Part shown: positions 19,788 to 28,528 of the stretch, in pieces
Numbering within the stretch: the first letter of the stretch is position 1
Layout: each line of letters opens with the position of its first letter
Assembly: GCA_900314845.1 (NCBI GenBank)
Contig: OMWV01000016.1
Span: 1 to 64,000 of the forward strand
Direction of reading: 5' to 3'
Source: an uncultured Eubacteriales bacterium
GTDB lineage: Bacteria; Bacillota; Clostridia; Lachnospirales; Lachnospiraceae
Length of the DNA: 64,000 bases
The notes under the pieces: generated by a model
Databases searched by the model: none
Told to the model about the DNA's origin: nothing
The model's input: only the letters and a program-made list of their open reading frames with translations
Translations under genes and position numbers: made by a program

Positions 19788-20732
19788 CTATGCATTCCTG
19801 ATTCTCGGGTCAGCGACCTGATAGAGGGCGTCGACGATGAAATTTATGATGACAACGATGGCCGTGATATAGAGCACTGCCGCCTGGACGACAGGATAGT
19901 CTCTCGTCGAAATGGAGGAGACAAGGAGCCTTCCCATGCCGGGAATGTTGAATACCTGCTCTATCACAAGGCTTCCCGCCAGGATCTCCGCCACGACCAT
20001 AGCGACAAATGTTATGACCGGGATGAGGGCATTCCTCAGGACATGCCGGTAGAGGACCCAGCGCTTTCCCGCGCCCTTGCTGACGGCAGTCCTTACGTAA
20101 TCCTTCTTCATCTCCGTGACGACAGAGTTCCTCAGATATTTCACAACCATGGCGATCCTGGGCAGGGCAACAGCTGTTGCCGGCAGGATCAGAAAATGCA
20201 CGCAGCCCCAGAAATCTTTATCCGGCGAAACATAGCCGCCGACGTCAAATACCTTGAAGATCAGCCCGAAGACAACTGTGAGCAGGATGCCCAAAAAGAA
20301 AGAGGGGATGGACATGATCACCTGAGTCACCTGGGAGATGAGGCCGTCCAGCCACTTGCCGGAGACCCGCGCCGAGAGCATGCCCAGGGGCAGGGAGATA
20401 AGGGCGATGATGATCAGGGACATAACGGCCATGATGATAGTGACCGGAAGTCGGGAGCTGATCAGCTGGGATACCGTCATCGTAGAGTATCTCATAGACT
20501 GGCCGAAGTCACCATGCAGTGCTCCGGCCAGCCATCTGAAATAACGAATGATAACAGGGTCGTCGAGACCCATCTGCGCCCGCATATTCGCGATCGCCTC
20601 CGGGGTCGCGTTTATTCCCAGTCTGGATAAGACCGCGTCACCCGGTATGAGACTGAAGGCTATGAAGGTCAGCATTGAGATGACCAACAATGTAATAATG
20701 AGAGCAATAAATTTTTTTATTAAATATTTCAC
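19788..20732 (-). CDS. Oligopeptide/dipeptide ABC transporter permease, OppB/DppB type
   Basis: This is the first of the two permeases, with 314 residues and about six membrane helices. It has the family N-terminus KYLIKKFIALIITLLVISML, the extracellular LGLDDPVIIRYFRWL region and the EAA loop around AGSLVIEQVFNIPGMGRLL. I choose GTG at 20732, which lies 6 bases after GGAGG. A TTG at 20738 would directly abut that site. The order binding protein, B, C, double ATPase is typical of an importer operon. Confidence 0.93.
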   Translation of the reverse strand: MKYLIKKFIALIITLLVISMLTFIAFSLIPGDAVLSRLGINATPEAIANMRAQMGLDDPVIIRYFRWLAGALHGDFGQSMRYSTMTVSQLISSRLPVTIIMAVMSLIIIALISLPLGMLSARVSGKWLDGLISQVTQVIMSIPSFFLGILLTVVFGLIFKVFDVGGYVSPDKDFWGCVHFLILPATAVALPRIAMVVKYLRNSVVTEMKKDYVRTAVSKGAGKRWVLYRHVLRNALIPVITFVAMVVAEILAGSLVIEQVFNIPGMGRLLVSSISTRDYPVVQAAVLYITAIVVIINFIVDALYQVADPRIRNA

Positions 20733-20779
20733 TGTCAACCTCCGCCTTCAGTTCTCATATAAATAATTTTCTCTTCTTT

Positions 20780-22336
20780 TTATTCTGCCTTTATAGAAGA
20801 AAGATCAATGACATAGATGGGATAGGAAGCAAATCCCGTGTAACCCTTCCTGAGTACGATGTAGTTGACAGGGTCTTCTATAAATACAGATGCCGCCTGA
20901 TCTGTGAGGATCTGCTGGCACTTGTTATAGAGTTCCTTCTTCTTGTCCTTATCTGTCTCTGTCTTGGCTTCGTCATAGGTCTTGTCATAATCCGCGTCAG
21001 AGAAGTTCACCATATTGTTGTCTGATTTTGACTGATAGTGAACATACCAGGTAGAAGGAGCCAGGGATGTGAAATCAAAGCCGATCACCGTCGCCTGGAA
21101 CTTGCGGCCCTGGTATACATCGGAAAGCCATGTGCTCCAGTCTACGGGATTGATCGTAACCTTGACGCCGATCTGAGCCAGCTCTTCCTTCATGATCTCA
21201 GCTGCCTGAACATGCAGATTGTAATTGTTGGGAACCGTGATCTCAAGGTCAAATCCATCGGGGTATCCGCCGTCCGCAAGGAGCTGTTTTGCCTTGTCTA
21301 CATCATATTTATATGTTCCCTCTGTGTCTGCATTGTACCACTCAGGTACGGAAGGATACCCGTATGTGTTGATCTTCTTGCTTCCGCCGCCCAGAAGTAA
21401 TTTGTCTACCGCATCCCTGTCTATGGCATAGTTGAGCGCCTGACGGACCTGGACCTTCTTGAAAGGCTCATAGGTGTTGTTGATAAAAAGTCCCTGAACC
21501 AGTTTCATCGTGGACTCTACAACATTGTAGCCGTCTCCCAGAGACTTAACCTGATCCGGCGTCATCTGCCACATAGCGTCGATGCTGCCCGCCTTGAGCT
21601 CTGTGAAAGCCGTGTCTGCCTTGTCATAGAACTTGATCTGAGCCTTGTCTATGCAGTCCAGATCCTTGTTCCAGTAGCCTTCATAGCGCTCGAAGTCTAT
21701 GTACTCTCCTTCTTTATACTCGGCTACCTTGAAGGGACCCGTGCCGATCGGCTTGCTTCCCTGATCCTTGTCGTTCGCCTCCTCAAGGATCTCCGTGGTC
21801 AGATTGTAGATAAATTCAGAATCTGCGCTCTTGAGAGTAATGACGACTGTCTTGTCATCAGGGCATGAAATATCGGAAATAACAGAAAGTGCAGAAGAAT
21901 CACCATTGATCTTTGCACTTCGCTCTAATGAATATTTAACATCGCTCGCTTTTACAGCCTTGCCGTCCTGGAATGTAATCCCATCTCTCAATGTGAAAGT
22001 ATAGGTTTTCGCATCATCGGACATCTTGTAATCCTGCGCAACGGCGGGAGCAACGTCACCCTCAGGGGTAACCTTGACAAGACCTTCAAAGACATTAAAT
22101 AAGACACTTCGAGTTGCTGCATCCGTATCTACATGCGGGTCAACACTGGCGATTGCTGAGTCAAGTCCAAATGTGAACTCGTGGTCTGCGCTGGCAGACG
22201 CCGCCGGCTCAGCTGTCTCTTTTGAAGAAGTATCAACAGTAGAAGATCCCGCGCCGCCTCCGCATCCGCAGAGTACAGCAGCCAGTGTGAGTATCATAAC
22301 CCCCAGGGAAATCCTCTTGTAAGGTTTTCTTTTCAT
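20780..22336 (-). CDS. Oligopeptide/dipeptide ABC transporter substrate-binding lipoprotein
   Basis: This SBP_bac_5 family protein of 518 residues is anchored outside the membrane and feeds peptides to the permeases downstream. The signal sequence ends in a lipobox around LCGC (near residue 26), followed by a Gly/Ser-rich linker. The mature domain begins EFTFGLDSAIASVDPHVDT and shows the family pattern YTFTLRDGITFQDGKAVKASDVKYSLER. The exact ligand (dipeptide, oligopeptide or other) cannot be inferred. A promoter with an extended -10 lies about 55 bases upstream. Confidence 0.93.
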   Translation of the reverse strand: MKRKPYKRISLGVMILTLAAVLCGCGGGAGSSTVDTSSKETAEPAASASADHEFTFGLDSAIASVDPHVDTDAATRSVLFNVFEGLVKVTPEGDVAPAVAQDYKMSDDAKTYTFTLRDGITFQDGKAVKASDVKYSLERSAKINGDSSALSVISDISCPDDKTVVITLKSADSEFIYNLTTEILEEANDKDQGSKPIGTGPFKVAEYKEGEYIDFERYEGYWNKDLDCIDKAQIKFYDKADTAFTELKAGSIDAMWQMTPDQVKSLGDGYNVVESTMKLVQGLFINNTYEPFKKVQVRQALNYAIDRDAVDKLLLGGGSKKINTYGYPSVPEWYNADTEGTYKYDVDKAKQLLADGGYPDGFDLEITVPNNYNLHVQAAEIMKEELAQIGVKVTINPVDWSTWLSDVYQGRKFQATVIGFDFTSLAPSTWYVHYQSKSDNNMVNFSDADYDKTYDEAKTETDKDKKKELYNKCQQILTDQAASVFIEDPVNYIVLRKGYTGFASYPIYVIDLSSIKAE

Positions 22337-22391
22337 AATACTACCTCTTGTTTCTGTAGAATATTCCTCTCATTATTTAATTGTACTCCAC

Positions 22392-22400
22392 ATTATAACA
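22392..22400 (-). promoter_or_regulatory. Extended -10 promoter of the peptide importer operon
   Basis: The minus strand reads TGTTATAAT, a TGn element joined to a perfect -10. No good -35 is visible 16-18 bases upstream, as is common for extended -10 promoters. Confidence 0.55.
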
Positions 22401-22495
22401 TCTGCAGATAAGAAAAGGAAGTTTTTGTTATGTATATTTTGCACAAATTATTGTTCTTTCAATTCTTGTATCCTGTAATAATGACAAGGCTTCTG

Positions 22496-22530
22496 CAAAA
22501 AAAGAGGCCGTGCTTTTCGCACAGCCCCAT
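22496..22530 (-). terminator. Terminator after the NfnB-like gene
   Basis: GGGGCTGTGC and GCACGGCCTC form a stem with a GAAAA loop followed by seven T on the minus strand. It ends the two-gene flavoprotein operon ahead of the peptide importer promoter. Confidence 0.9.
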
Positions 22531-22578
22531 TTTCTTCTTATCTGTTCAGCACAGCCGCCTGCGGCCGTCTGAGCCTTA

Positions 22579-23967
22579 TCACTTATTCCTGAGATACTCG
22601 TCGATACCCTTTGCAGCTGCTCTGCCGGCTCCCATGGCAAGGATGACCGTTGCCGCGCCTGTCACGGCGTCGCCGCCTGCGTAGACAGCCTGCTTGGATG
22701 TCTGACCGTTCTCTTCCTTCGCGATGATGCCGCCCCACTTCTGGGTGTCAAGACCCTTTGTGGTAGAAGCAATCAGCGGGTTGGGAGATGTACCCAGAGC
22801 CATGATGACAGTATCTACATCGATATCATACTCTGATCCGGGTACCTCGATCGGGCGTCTTCTGCCGGACTCGTCGGGCTCGCCCAGCTCCATCTTTATG
22901 ACACGGATGCCCTTGACCCAGCCGTTCTCATCCACAAGGATCTCCTTGGGATTGCGGAGAAGATGGAACTCGATTCCCTCTTCCTTGGCATGGTGTACTT
23001 CCTCCACTCTGGCGGGAAGCTCTGCCTCGCTTCGTCTGTATACGATGTAGGTCTTAGCTCCCAGTCTGAGAGCTGTTCTGGCTGCGTCCATGGCAACATT
23101 GCCGCCGCCAACGACAGCGACCTTCTGGCCTCTGTGGATCGGTGTATCGTAATCATCGCGGAATCCCTTCATCAGGTTGTTCCTTGTCAGATACTCATTA
23201 GCTGAAAATACGCCGTTTGCCTGCTCGCCGGGGATGCCCATGAACTTGGGAAGTCCTGCGCCGGATCCGATAAATACAGCGTCAAAGCCTTCCTCATTCA
23301 GCAGCTCGTCTATGGTGATGGACTTGCCGATGATAACGTTCGTCTCTATCTCAACGCCAAGCTTCTTTACATTCTCTACCTCGTGGGCAACAACTGTCTG
23401 CTTGGGAAGACGGAATTCCGGGATACCATAGACAAGTACGCCGCCGGGCTCATGGAGAGCTTCGAATATCTTCACTTCATAGCCCATCTTGGCCAGATCG
23501 CCGGCACAGGTAAGTCCGGAAGGACCGGATCCGATGACTGCGACCTTCTTGCCGTTCTTTGTCTTGGGAGCTTCAGGAACAACGTTGTTCTCGCGGGCCC
23601 AGTCGGCAACGAATCTCTCCATCTTGCCGATGGATACAGGCTCGCCCTTTATGCCGACAACGCAGACGCCCTCGCACTGGGACTCCTGAGGGCATACACG
23701 TCCGCAGACAGCCGGCAGAGAAGAAGACTCTAATATAACATTATAGGCTCCCGCGAAATTGCCTTCCTTTATCTGAGCAATGAATCCGGGAATATCTATG
23801 CTTACCGGGCAGCCCTGAACGCACTTGGGCTTCTTGCAGTGCAGACATCTTGTCGACTCTTCTACAGCCTCCTGTTCATTGTAGCCCAGGCAGACCTCTT
23901 TAAAATTCGTGGCACGGACCTTGGGATCCTGCTCACGTACCGGTACTTTCGTCATCTTAACAGCCAT
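22579..23967 (-). CDS. NfnB/GltA-like NAD(P)H-dependent flavoprotein iron-sulfur subunit
   Basis: This protein of 462 residues is homologous to the glutamate synthase small subunit and to NfnB. The N-terminal region has two Cys clusters for 4Fe-4S centres (CLHCKKPKCVQGCP near residue 41 and CGRVCPQESQCEGVC near 90). Two Rossmann dinucleotide folds follow (VIGSGPSGLTCAGDLA near 147 for FAD; VVGGGNVAMDAARTALRLGA near 285 for NADPH). Its ATG overlaps the stop of the NfnA-like gene by one base (TAATG). That pairing points to an electron-bifurcating NADH-dependent ferredoxin:NADP oxidoreductase rather than glutamate synthase, because no large GltB subunit is present here. Confidence 0.9.
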   Translation of the reverse strand: MAVKMTKVPVREQDPKVRATNFKEVCLGYNEQEAVEESTRCLHCKKPKCVQGCPVSIDIPGFIAQIKEGNFAGAYNVILESSSLPAVCGRVCPQESQCEGVCVVGIKGEPVSIGKMERFVADWARENNVVPEAPKTKNGKKVAVIGSGPSGLTCAGDLAKMGYEVKIFEALHEPGGVLVYGIPEFRLPKQTVVAHEVENVKKLGVEIETNVIIGKSITIDELLNEEGFDAVFIGSGAGLPKFMGIPGEQANGVFSANEYLTRNNLMKGFRDDYDTPIHRGQKVAVVGGGNVAMDAARTALRLGAKTYIVYRRSEAELPARVEEVHHAKEEGIEFHLLRNPKEILVDENGWVKGIRVIKMELGEPDESGRRRPIEVPGSEYDIDVDTVIMALGTSPNPLIASTTKGLDTQKWGGIIAKEENGQTSKQAVYAGGDAVTGAATVILAMGAGRAAAKGIDEYLRNK

Positions 23968-24857
23968 TACTTGTCACCTCCGCAGTTTCCGCATCCGCCG
24001 CGATGCGTATCTCCCTCAGTCGCCTTGAGCATAGCACGGCCTTCTTCTGTCTTATATGTCCTCTGGCGCTCCATAGCCAGATCAAAATCAACCTTATGTC
24101 CGTCGAACTCAGGGCCGTCAACGCAGGCAAACTTCACCTTGCCGTCGACAACAAGCCTGCAGGCTCCGCACATACCTGTTCCGTCAACCATGATGGGATT
24201 CATGCTGACAACTGTCGGAATACCATACTTCTTCGTGGTGAGACAGGCAAACTTCATCATAATAACAGGGCCGATGGCTACGCAGCGGTCATACTTCTTG
24301 CCCTGATTCTGTACCAGATCGTCTATCACAGCTGTTACCATGCCGTGGAAGCCGTAAGAACCGTCATCCGTACATACATAGAGATTGCCGGCAACCTCCC
24401 TCATCTCTTCCTCGTACATGATGAGGTCTTTGTTCTTGGCTCCTATGATAACATCAACGTCTACGCCATGCTCATGCATCCACTTAACCTGGGGATATAC
24501 GGGAGCAACACCAACGCCGCCGCCGACAAAGAGGATCTTCATATTCTTCAGTTCCTCTATATCCTTCTCGAGCAGATCGGACGGACGTCCGAGAGGGCCT
24601 GTGATATCCATGAAGCTGTCGCCGGCCTTAAGCTTTGACATCTTATAAGTAGAAGCGCCTACGACCTGGAATACGATCGTAACTGTTCCCGCCTCACGGT
24701 CATAGTCACAGATCGTAAACGGGATTCTCTCACCGTATTCATCCAGTTTTGCAATCAAAAACTGGCCCGGCAGGCAGGTTCTGACAACCCACTTTGCTTC
24801 GACAACCATCAGAAATATCTTTTCTGAAAGCTGCTGCGCCTTAACAATTTTATACAT
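23967..24857 (-). CDS. NfnA-like FAD/NAD-binding reductase subunit
   Basis: This protein of 296 residues belongs to the ferredoxin-NADP reductase / dihydroorotate dehydrogenase electron-transfer group. It has the FAD-binding region (RIPFTICDYD), the glycine-rich NAD site FVGGGVGVAPVYPQ near residue 110, and a 2Fe-2S Cys pattern MCGACRLVVDGKVKFACVDG near 225. An additional Cys pair lies in the C-terminal GGCGNCGG tail. GGAGG precedes its ATG. It lies immediately before the NfnB-like gene, so the two most likely form one cytoplasmic complex balancing NADH, NADPH and ferredoxin. Confidence 0.9.
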   Translation of the reverse strand: MYKIVKAQQLSEKIFLMVVEAKWVVRTCLPGQFLIAKLDEYGERIPFTICDYDREAGTVTIVFQVVGASTYKMSKLKAGDSFMDITGPLGRPSDLLEKDIEELKNMKILFVGGGVGVAPVYPQVKWMHEHGVDVDVIIGAKNKDLIMYEEEMREVAGNLYVCTDDGSYGFHGMVTAVIDDLVQNQGKKYDRCVAIGPVIMMKFACLTTKKYGIPTVVSMNPIMVDGTGMCGACRLVVDGKVKFACVDGPEFDGHKVDFDLAMERQRTYKTEEGRAMLKATEGDTHRGGCGNCGGDK

Positions 24858-24915
24858 GTTATTCCTCCATATTATCTAAGAAAAATTGACAGACATACCC
24901 AATCAGTCAAATTTT

Positions 24916-24944
24916 AGTTTACATCAAATATGAGGCAATTACAA
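24916..24944 (-). promoter_or_regulatory. Possible promoter for the nfnAB-like operon
   Basis: TTGTAA, a 17-base spacer and TAAACT on the minus strand lie about 60 bases upstream of the NfnA-like start. The hexamers are imperfect. The surrounding 240 bases are AT-rich and hold no gene. Confidence 0.4.
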
Positions 24945-25097
24945 TATCCATAACATATAAAAAGCACTGTTTCTTGTGTCAGATGACTGCATCTGTTCCG
25001 GCATAATGTGTTTTTCTTCCTGCTCCCAATCATTTTATGTTTTCTCTCAATTATACTGTTATTTTGGAAGAAAGTCATTCGGCGCGCCCAGAGAACA

Positions 25098-25955
25098 TCA
25101 CTCATTCTCCAGCTCTGATACTCCCTCTATCAGCTCCGTAACCACACCGTTCAGCTGTTTTGCATTCTGGCTTGTGATAACGGAGCGTCCAGTCCTATCC
25201 TCAATATCCTTTCTCGCATTACCGGCCACAGAACCGCCATCATGAGCGGTCTTCTGGTTTTCTGCTAATCCATGAGGATTCTGAACCTTTGTCAACTCTG
25301 TTGTCGTTGCTTCCGCAAGCATATTCAGCGCAAGTTCCAATGTGCTCATGTTATCCCGCAGATTTTCTTTCTTCAGTCCCTTCAGGTTTTTATACTGCCG
25401 GGTACTCATTCCAGACCATGCCCTCGTAATTTCATCTGTGAGAACAGCATATTCTCTGCCCTGTTCTATCCCATGAGCTTTCCACTGATCTGTCAGTTCC
25501 TTTCTGGCACGAATTGTTTGCAGACGCTGATTAATCCAGTCCTCCGGATAACCAAGTCGTGCATAAGTTTCCAGCGCTCTGTCTATTGATAATTCAGGAT
25601 CTATCGTCTCTTCAATTCTTTCGCGGCCTACCTGTGCCAGCCACAGTTTGAACGGCTCTGCCTTCTTCGAAGGAATAGATTGGATAATGCGCAGTAGCTG
25701 CTCTGTATTAGCAATATCCGTCAACCGTCGTTTTCCATCTTTAGATAACATTTTCAAAGCGTGACAATTTGTCACGGTTTGGTTTCCTTCTCTTTTTAAG
25801 CGTTGTTTAAGTTTTCTCCAGTAAGCTGCCGGATCTTTACTCTCTGCCAGCACTCTGACCACATCTACAATTGAGAAATACCATTCCTCATTTTCTTCGT
25901 CCCACGCAGTTCTTATCGGCTGATCTTCAAATAACTGAATTTTATTCTGCTCCAT
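25098..25955 (-). CDS. BRO-N domain protein (phage antirepressor / DinD-like)
   Basis: The N-terminal 110 residues form a BRO-N domain, recognisable from DQPIRTAWDEENEEWYFSIVD, VVRVLAESKDPAAYWRKLKQR and the RLTDIANTEQLLRIIQSI stretch. The C-terminal part resembles DinD-type proteins (ALETYARLGYPEDWINQRLQ, then GIEQGREYAVLTDEI). BRO-N domains bind DNA, and the family is common in phages and as chromosomal genes of uncertain role; DinD in Escherichia coli is damage-induced and inhibits RecA. Start 25955 (285 residues) follows GGGGA weakly; 25967 is an alternative. AT-rich flanks and lack of operon partners suggest acquisition by transfer. Confidence 0.82.
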   Translation of the reverse strand: MEQNKIQLFEDQPIRTAWDEENEEWYFSIVDVVRVLAESKDPAAYWRKLKQRLKREGNQTVTNCHALKMLSKDGKRRLTDIANTEQLLRIIQSIPSKKAEPFKLWLAQVGRERIEETIDPELSIDRALETYARLGYPEDWINQRLQTIRARKELTDQWKAHGIEQGREYAVLTDEITRAWSGMSTRQYKNLKGLKKENLRDNMSTLELALNMLAEATTTELTKVQNPHGLAENQKTAHDGGSVAGNARKDIEDRTGRSVITSQNAKQLNGVVTELIEGVSELENE

Positions 25956-26114
25956 ACCTATCCCCATTTCTGATCATGCCTTCATCATTTGTTCCAGTAA
26001 ATCCATTTCTTAACAGATCTTCTGCTCAAGTTTGCAAAGATCCGCCATGATTTCCTCCGTCGGAGGATATGAAATGGAGGGAGAACACCGAATAATTAGT
26101 CAACTCAACCCGGA

Positions 26115-26342
26115 TTAAATGTCCGCCGTCCAGATCTCCCAGCCCTCCTCCACCTGTCTGCATGCTTCCTCCTGCGTTCTGCGCACTGCCTCCCCGTAGC
26201 CGGAAAGAGCGTCGAAGGGAGAAAACTGTGCGGCTCTCTGCTGAGCCGTCATATGAGGATGCCTTGCCGAGACATGGTGGGGCAGATCTATGATATCGTC
26301 GTACCTGCCGGCTTTACCCTGTGCTTTTTCTTTCTCTTCCAT
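26115..26342 (-). CDS. YolD-like small protein
   Basis: This is a 75-residue protein with the YDDIIDLPHHVSARHPHMT and RAAQFSPFDALSGYGEAV segments typical of YolD-like proteins that accompany Y-family polymerases in Firmicutes. The family role is not established but is thought to be tied to UV or translesion repair. GGGAGGG lies 5 bases before the ATG at 26342, giving a gap of 19 bases after umuC; a longer frame from 26390 would overlap umuC. Confidence 0.78.
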   Translation of the reverse strand: MEEKEKAQGKAGRYDDIIDLPHHVSARHPHMTAQQRAAQFSPFDALSGYGEAVRRTQEEACRQVEEGWEIWTADI

Positions 26343-26361
26343 CGTATCCCTCCCGGCGCCT

Positions 26362-27891
26362 TCAGGCCCTGTGGCCGCCGATCTGCTCATTCCTCTGGCG
26401 GGCCGTGGCTCCTTCTTCCATATTCATGCCCTTGAGCAGGGCGTTCTTGCCGTACTTCTTTCTTATGCTGAGTATGGCCTCCTGCATGTTTCTCTCCCTG
26501 CCGGCAGCCTCTTCTTCCTGCCTGTGCTTTTCCTCTTCCTGTCCAATATCCTCAAAAAGGCTGAGCTGGCGGAAACTTTCCTTCCCCGGCACCTGATCCT
26601 CGCCGACAACGTGATTCAATGTAACCCCGATCCTTCTTATGGTCATGTGCGGATCGCAGATCTGGTCAAAAAGATCCATCACAGCGTCAATGATCATCCG
26701 GGAAGAGGAGGAATGCTTCTTAAAACTTACGCTCCCGTGGGCGTGGGCCGGGACCATCCTCCCCAGCCTGTCTATGTGTACCTTGCCCTGATAAGCCCTG
26801 CGCTTTTCAGGAGTCGACAGATTCTCCCTGTCATAGCCCAGGATCAGCACAGCCTGATCCGTCACGAGCCGCTTATCCACAAGGTCAAGGACCAGCATGT
26901 CCGTCATCTCCCGCGCCACAAGCCTGGCATGGTCTCTGTCATATGGCTTTGGCAGGACCTGGCCCGAGCCCAGGCTGTTGTTCTTGGGCCGGTAGGCCTT
27001 TATATCCGCTATGGTACAGGGTTCCCAGCCCCAGGCGTGATCTATGAGAAGCTCGGCATTCACGCCGAAAAGTTTATACAGAAGCTCTTCGTTGAGAAAA
27101 TCATTCGGCCCGCCCAGAGAGCACCTGGCTATATCCCCCATCGTAAACATGCCGTTCTTCTCCAGCTTGCGCGAATAGCCTCTTCCGATCCTCCAGAAAT
27201 CCTTCAGCGGCCGGTGATCCCACAGGAGCCTTCTGTAGCTCATCTCGTCCAGCTCCGCTATCCGGACCCCATACTCATCTGCCGGCATATGCTTAGCTAC
27301 GATATCCATGGCTATCTTGGCCAGATACAGGTTCGTCCCTATGCCGGCCGTCGCCGTGACCCCTGTCTGCTCCAGGACATCCCGGATCATCTTCATGGCC
27401 AGCTGGCGGGGCGTCATCTTGTATATGCCAAGGTAAGACGTCGCGTCCATGAAGACCTCATCTATGGAATATACATGGATATCCTCCGGGGCAATGTAGT
27501 TCAGATAGACATTGTAGACCCGGGTGCTGTAGCGGATGTAAAAGGCCATCCGGGGCATGGCGGTGATAAATTCCAGTTTATATTCAGGGTGGTCTCTCAG
27601 CTCGTCCGCGTCCGTCGACCCGCCCGTGAACTTATGGCCGGGGGCAGCCAGGCGGCGCTGAGCATTAATCCTGTCTACCTGCTGCAGAACCTCAAAAAGC
27701 CTGGCCCGGCCGGGTATGCCGTAAGCCTTGAGAGAGGGGGAGACGGCAAGGCAGATGGTCTTGTCCGTCCTGGTCTCATCCGCAACGACCAGGTTGGTTG
27801 TCAGCGGATCCAGCCCCCGCTCCACGCACTCCACGGAGGCATAGTAGGACTTGAGATCTATGGCAATATATGCCCTGGCTTTCTCATCCAT
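26362..27891 (-). CDS. Y-family translesion DNA polymerase (UmuC/DinB type)
   Basis: This error-tolerant DNA polymerase copies past damaged bases. It has 509 residues. The catalytic aspartate is in AIDLKSYYASVE (near residue 11) and the second acidic pair is in VYSIDEVFMDA (near 139). The little-finger region follows around residues 245-380. A beta-clamp-binding motif QLSLF lies near residue 442, after which the tail is highly charged. The start follows an AGGTGA site that overlaps the queH stop. Its position between queH and the YolD-like gene suggests one transcript. Confidence 0.93.
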   Translation of the reverse strand: MDEKARAYIAIDLKSYYASVECVERGLDPLTTNLVVADETRTDKTICLAVSPSLKAYGIPGRARLFEVLQQVDRINAQRRLAAPGHKFTGGSTDADELRDHPEYKLEFITAMPRMAFYIRYSTRVYNVYLNYIAPEDIHVYSIDEVFMDATSYLGIYKMTPRQLAMKMIRDVLEQTGVTATAGIGTNLYLAKIAMDIVAKHMPADEYGVRIAELDEMSYRRLLWDHRPLKDFWRIGRGYSRKLEKNGMFTMGDIARCSLGGPNDFLNEELLYKLFGVNAELLIDHAWGWEPCTIADIKAYRPKNNSLGSGQVLPKPYDRDHARLVAREMTDMLVLDLVDKRLVTDQAVLILGYDRENLSTPEKRRAYQGKVHIDRLGRMVPAHAHGSVSFKKHSSSSRMIIDAVMDLFDQICDPHMTIRRIGVTLNHVVGEDQVPGKESFRQLSLFEDIGQEEEKHRQEEEAAGRERNMQEAILSIRKKYGKNALLKGMNMEEGATARQRNEQIGGHRA

Positions 27892-27897
27892 GCTCTC

Positions 27898-28473
27898 TCA
27901 CCTTATCCTGTTGTTGAACTTCTGGAAGCTTACCTTTCCCTTCTTATCTTCCAGATAGCGGTCTTCCTCGCTGAATATGCAGCCGCAGTACTGCTGCCGG
28001 TAGAGTCCCAGCTCCTTGGCCTTGTCCTGGCCTTCCTTAAAATAAGGCTGGAAATCCCTGTAGAGAAATTCTACTCCATATTTGTCCGCCATCCTCTGCC
28101 CGGTCTGCCGGATCAGCTCATGCTTCTGGTAGGGGCTGATCAGCAGGGTCGTGGAAAATGCATCATAACCGTTCTGGGCCGCGAACCTGGCGGTCTCCTC
28201 CAGCCGGCAGGCATAGCAGTAGGCACACCTGGCCTCATAGTTGGGGTAGACATGGTCTATAAATTTGCGCAGACCGTATTCATTCTCTATAAGAAGCTTG
28301 AGGTGAATAGACCTGGCGTAATCGATCAGCGTGTTCTTGCGCCTCCTGTACTCCTTCACCCCGTGGATGTTGGGGTTGTACCAGAAGCCTGCCGGGTCTA
28401 TCCCCTCATCGCGCAGATGGGAGATACAGGCGACAGAGCAGGGAGCGCAGCAGATATGAAGCAAAAGCTGCAT
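27898..28473 (-). CDS. queH: Epoxyqueuosine reductase QueH
   Basis: QueH carries out the last step of queuosine synthesis in tRNA, reducing epoxyqueuosine, and is the non-B12 alternative to QueG. The 191-residue protein carries the hallmark cysteines of the DUF208 family: CCAPCS at residues 8-13, CAYCYACR near 83 and CGC near 160, which hold the iron-sulfur cluster and metal site. AAAGGAG lies 7 bases before the ATG. It precedes umuC by 6 bases. Confidence 0.93.
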   Translation of the reverse strand: MQLLLHICCAPCSVACISHLRDEGIDPAGFWYNPNIHGVKEYRRRKNTLIDYARSIHLKLLIENEYGLRKFIDHVYPNYEARCAYCYACRLEETARFAAQNGYDAFSTTLLISPYQKHELIRQTGQRMADKYGVEFLYRDFQPYFKEGQDKAKELGLYRQQYCGCIFSEEDRYLEDKKGKVSFQKFNNRIR

Positions 28474-28528
28474 CCTTCTTCTCCTTTGTATAAAACCAGA
28501 ACAAAAGTTCGTATCCTTCTCTCTTATC

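Noticed and set aside
22579..23967. Glutamate synthase small subunit as the true function
   Set aside because: No large subunit gene and a one-base overlap with an NfnA-like partner make NfnB more likely.
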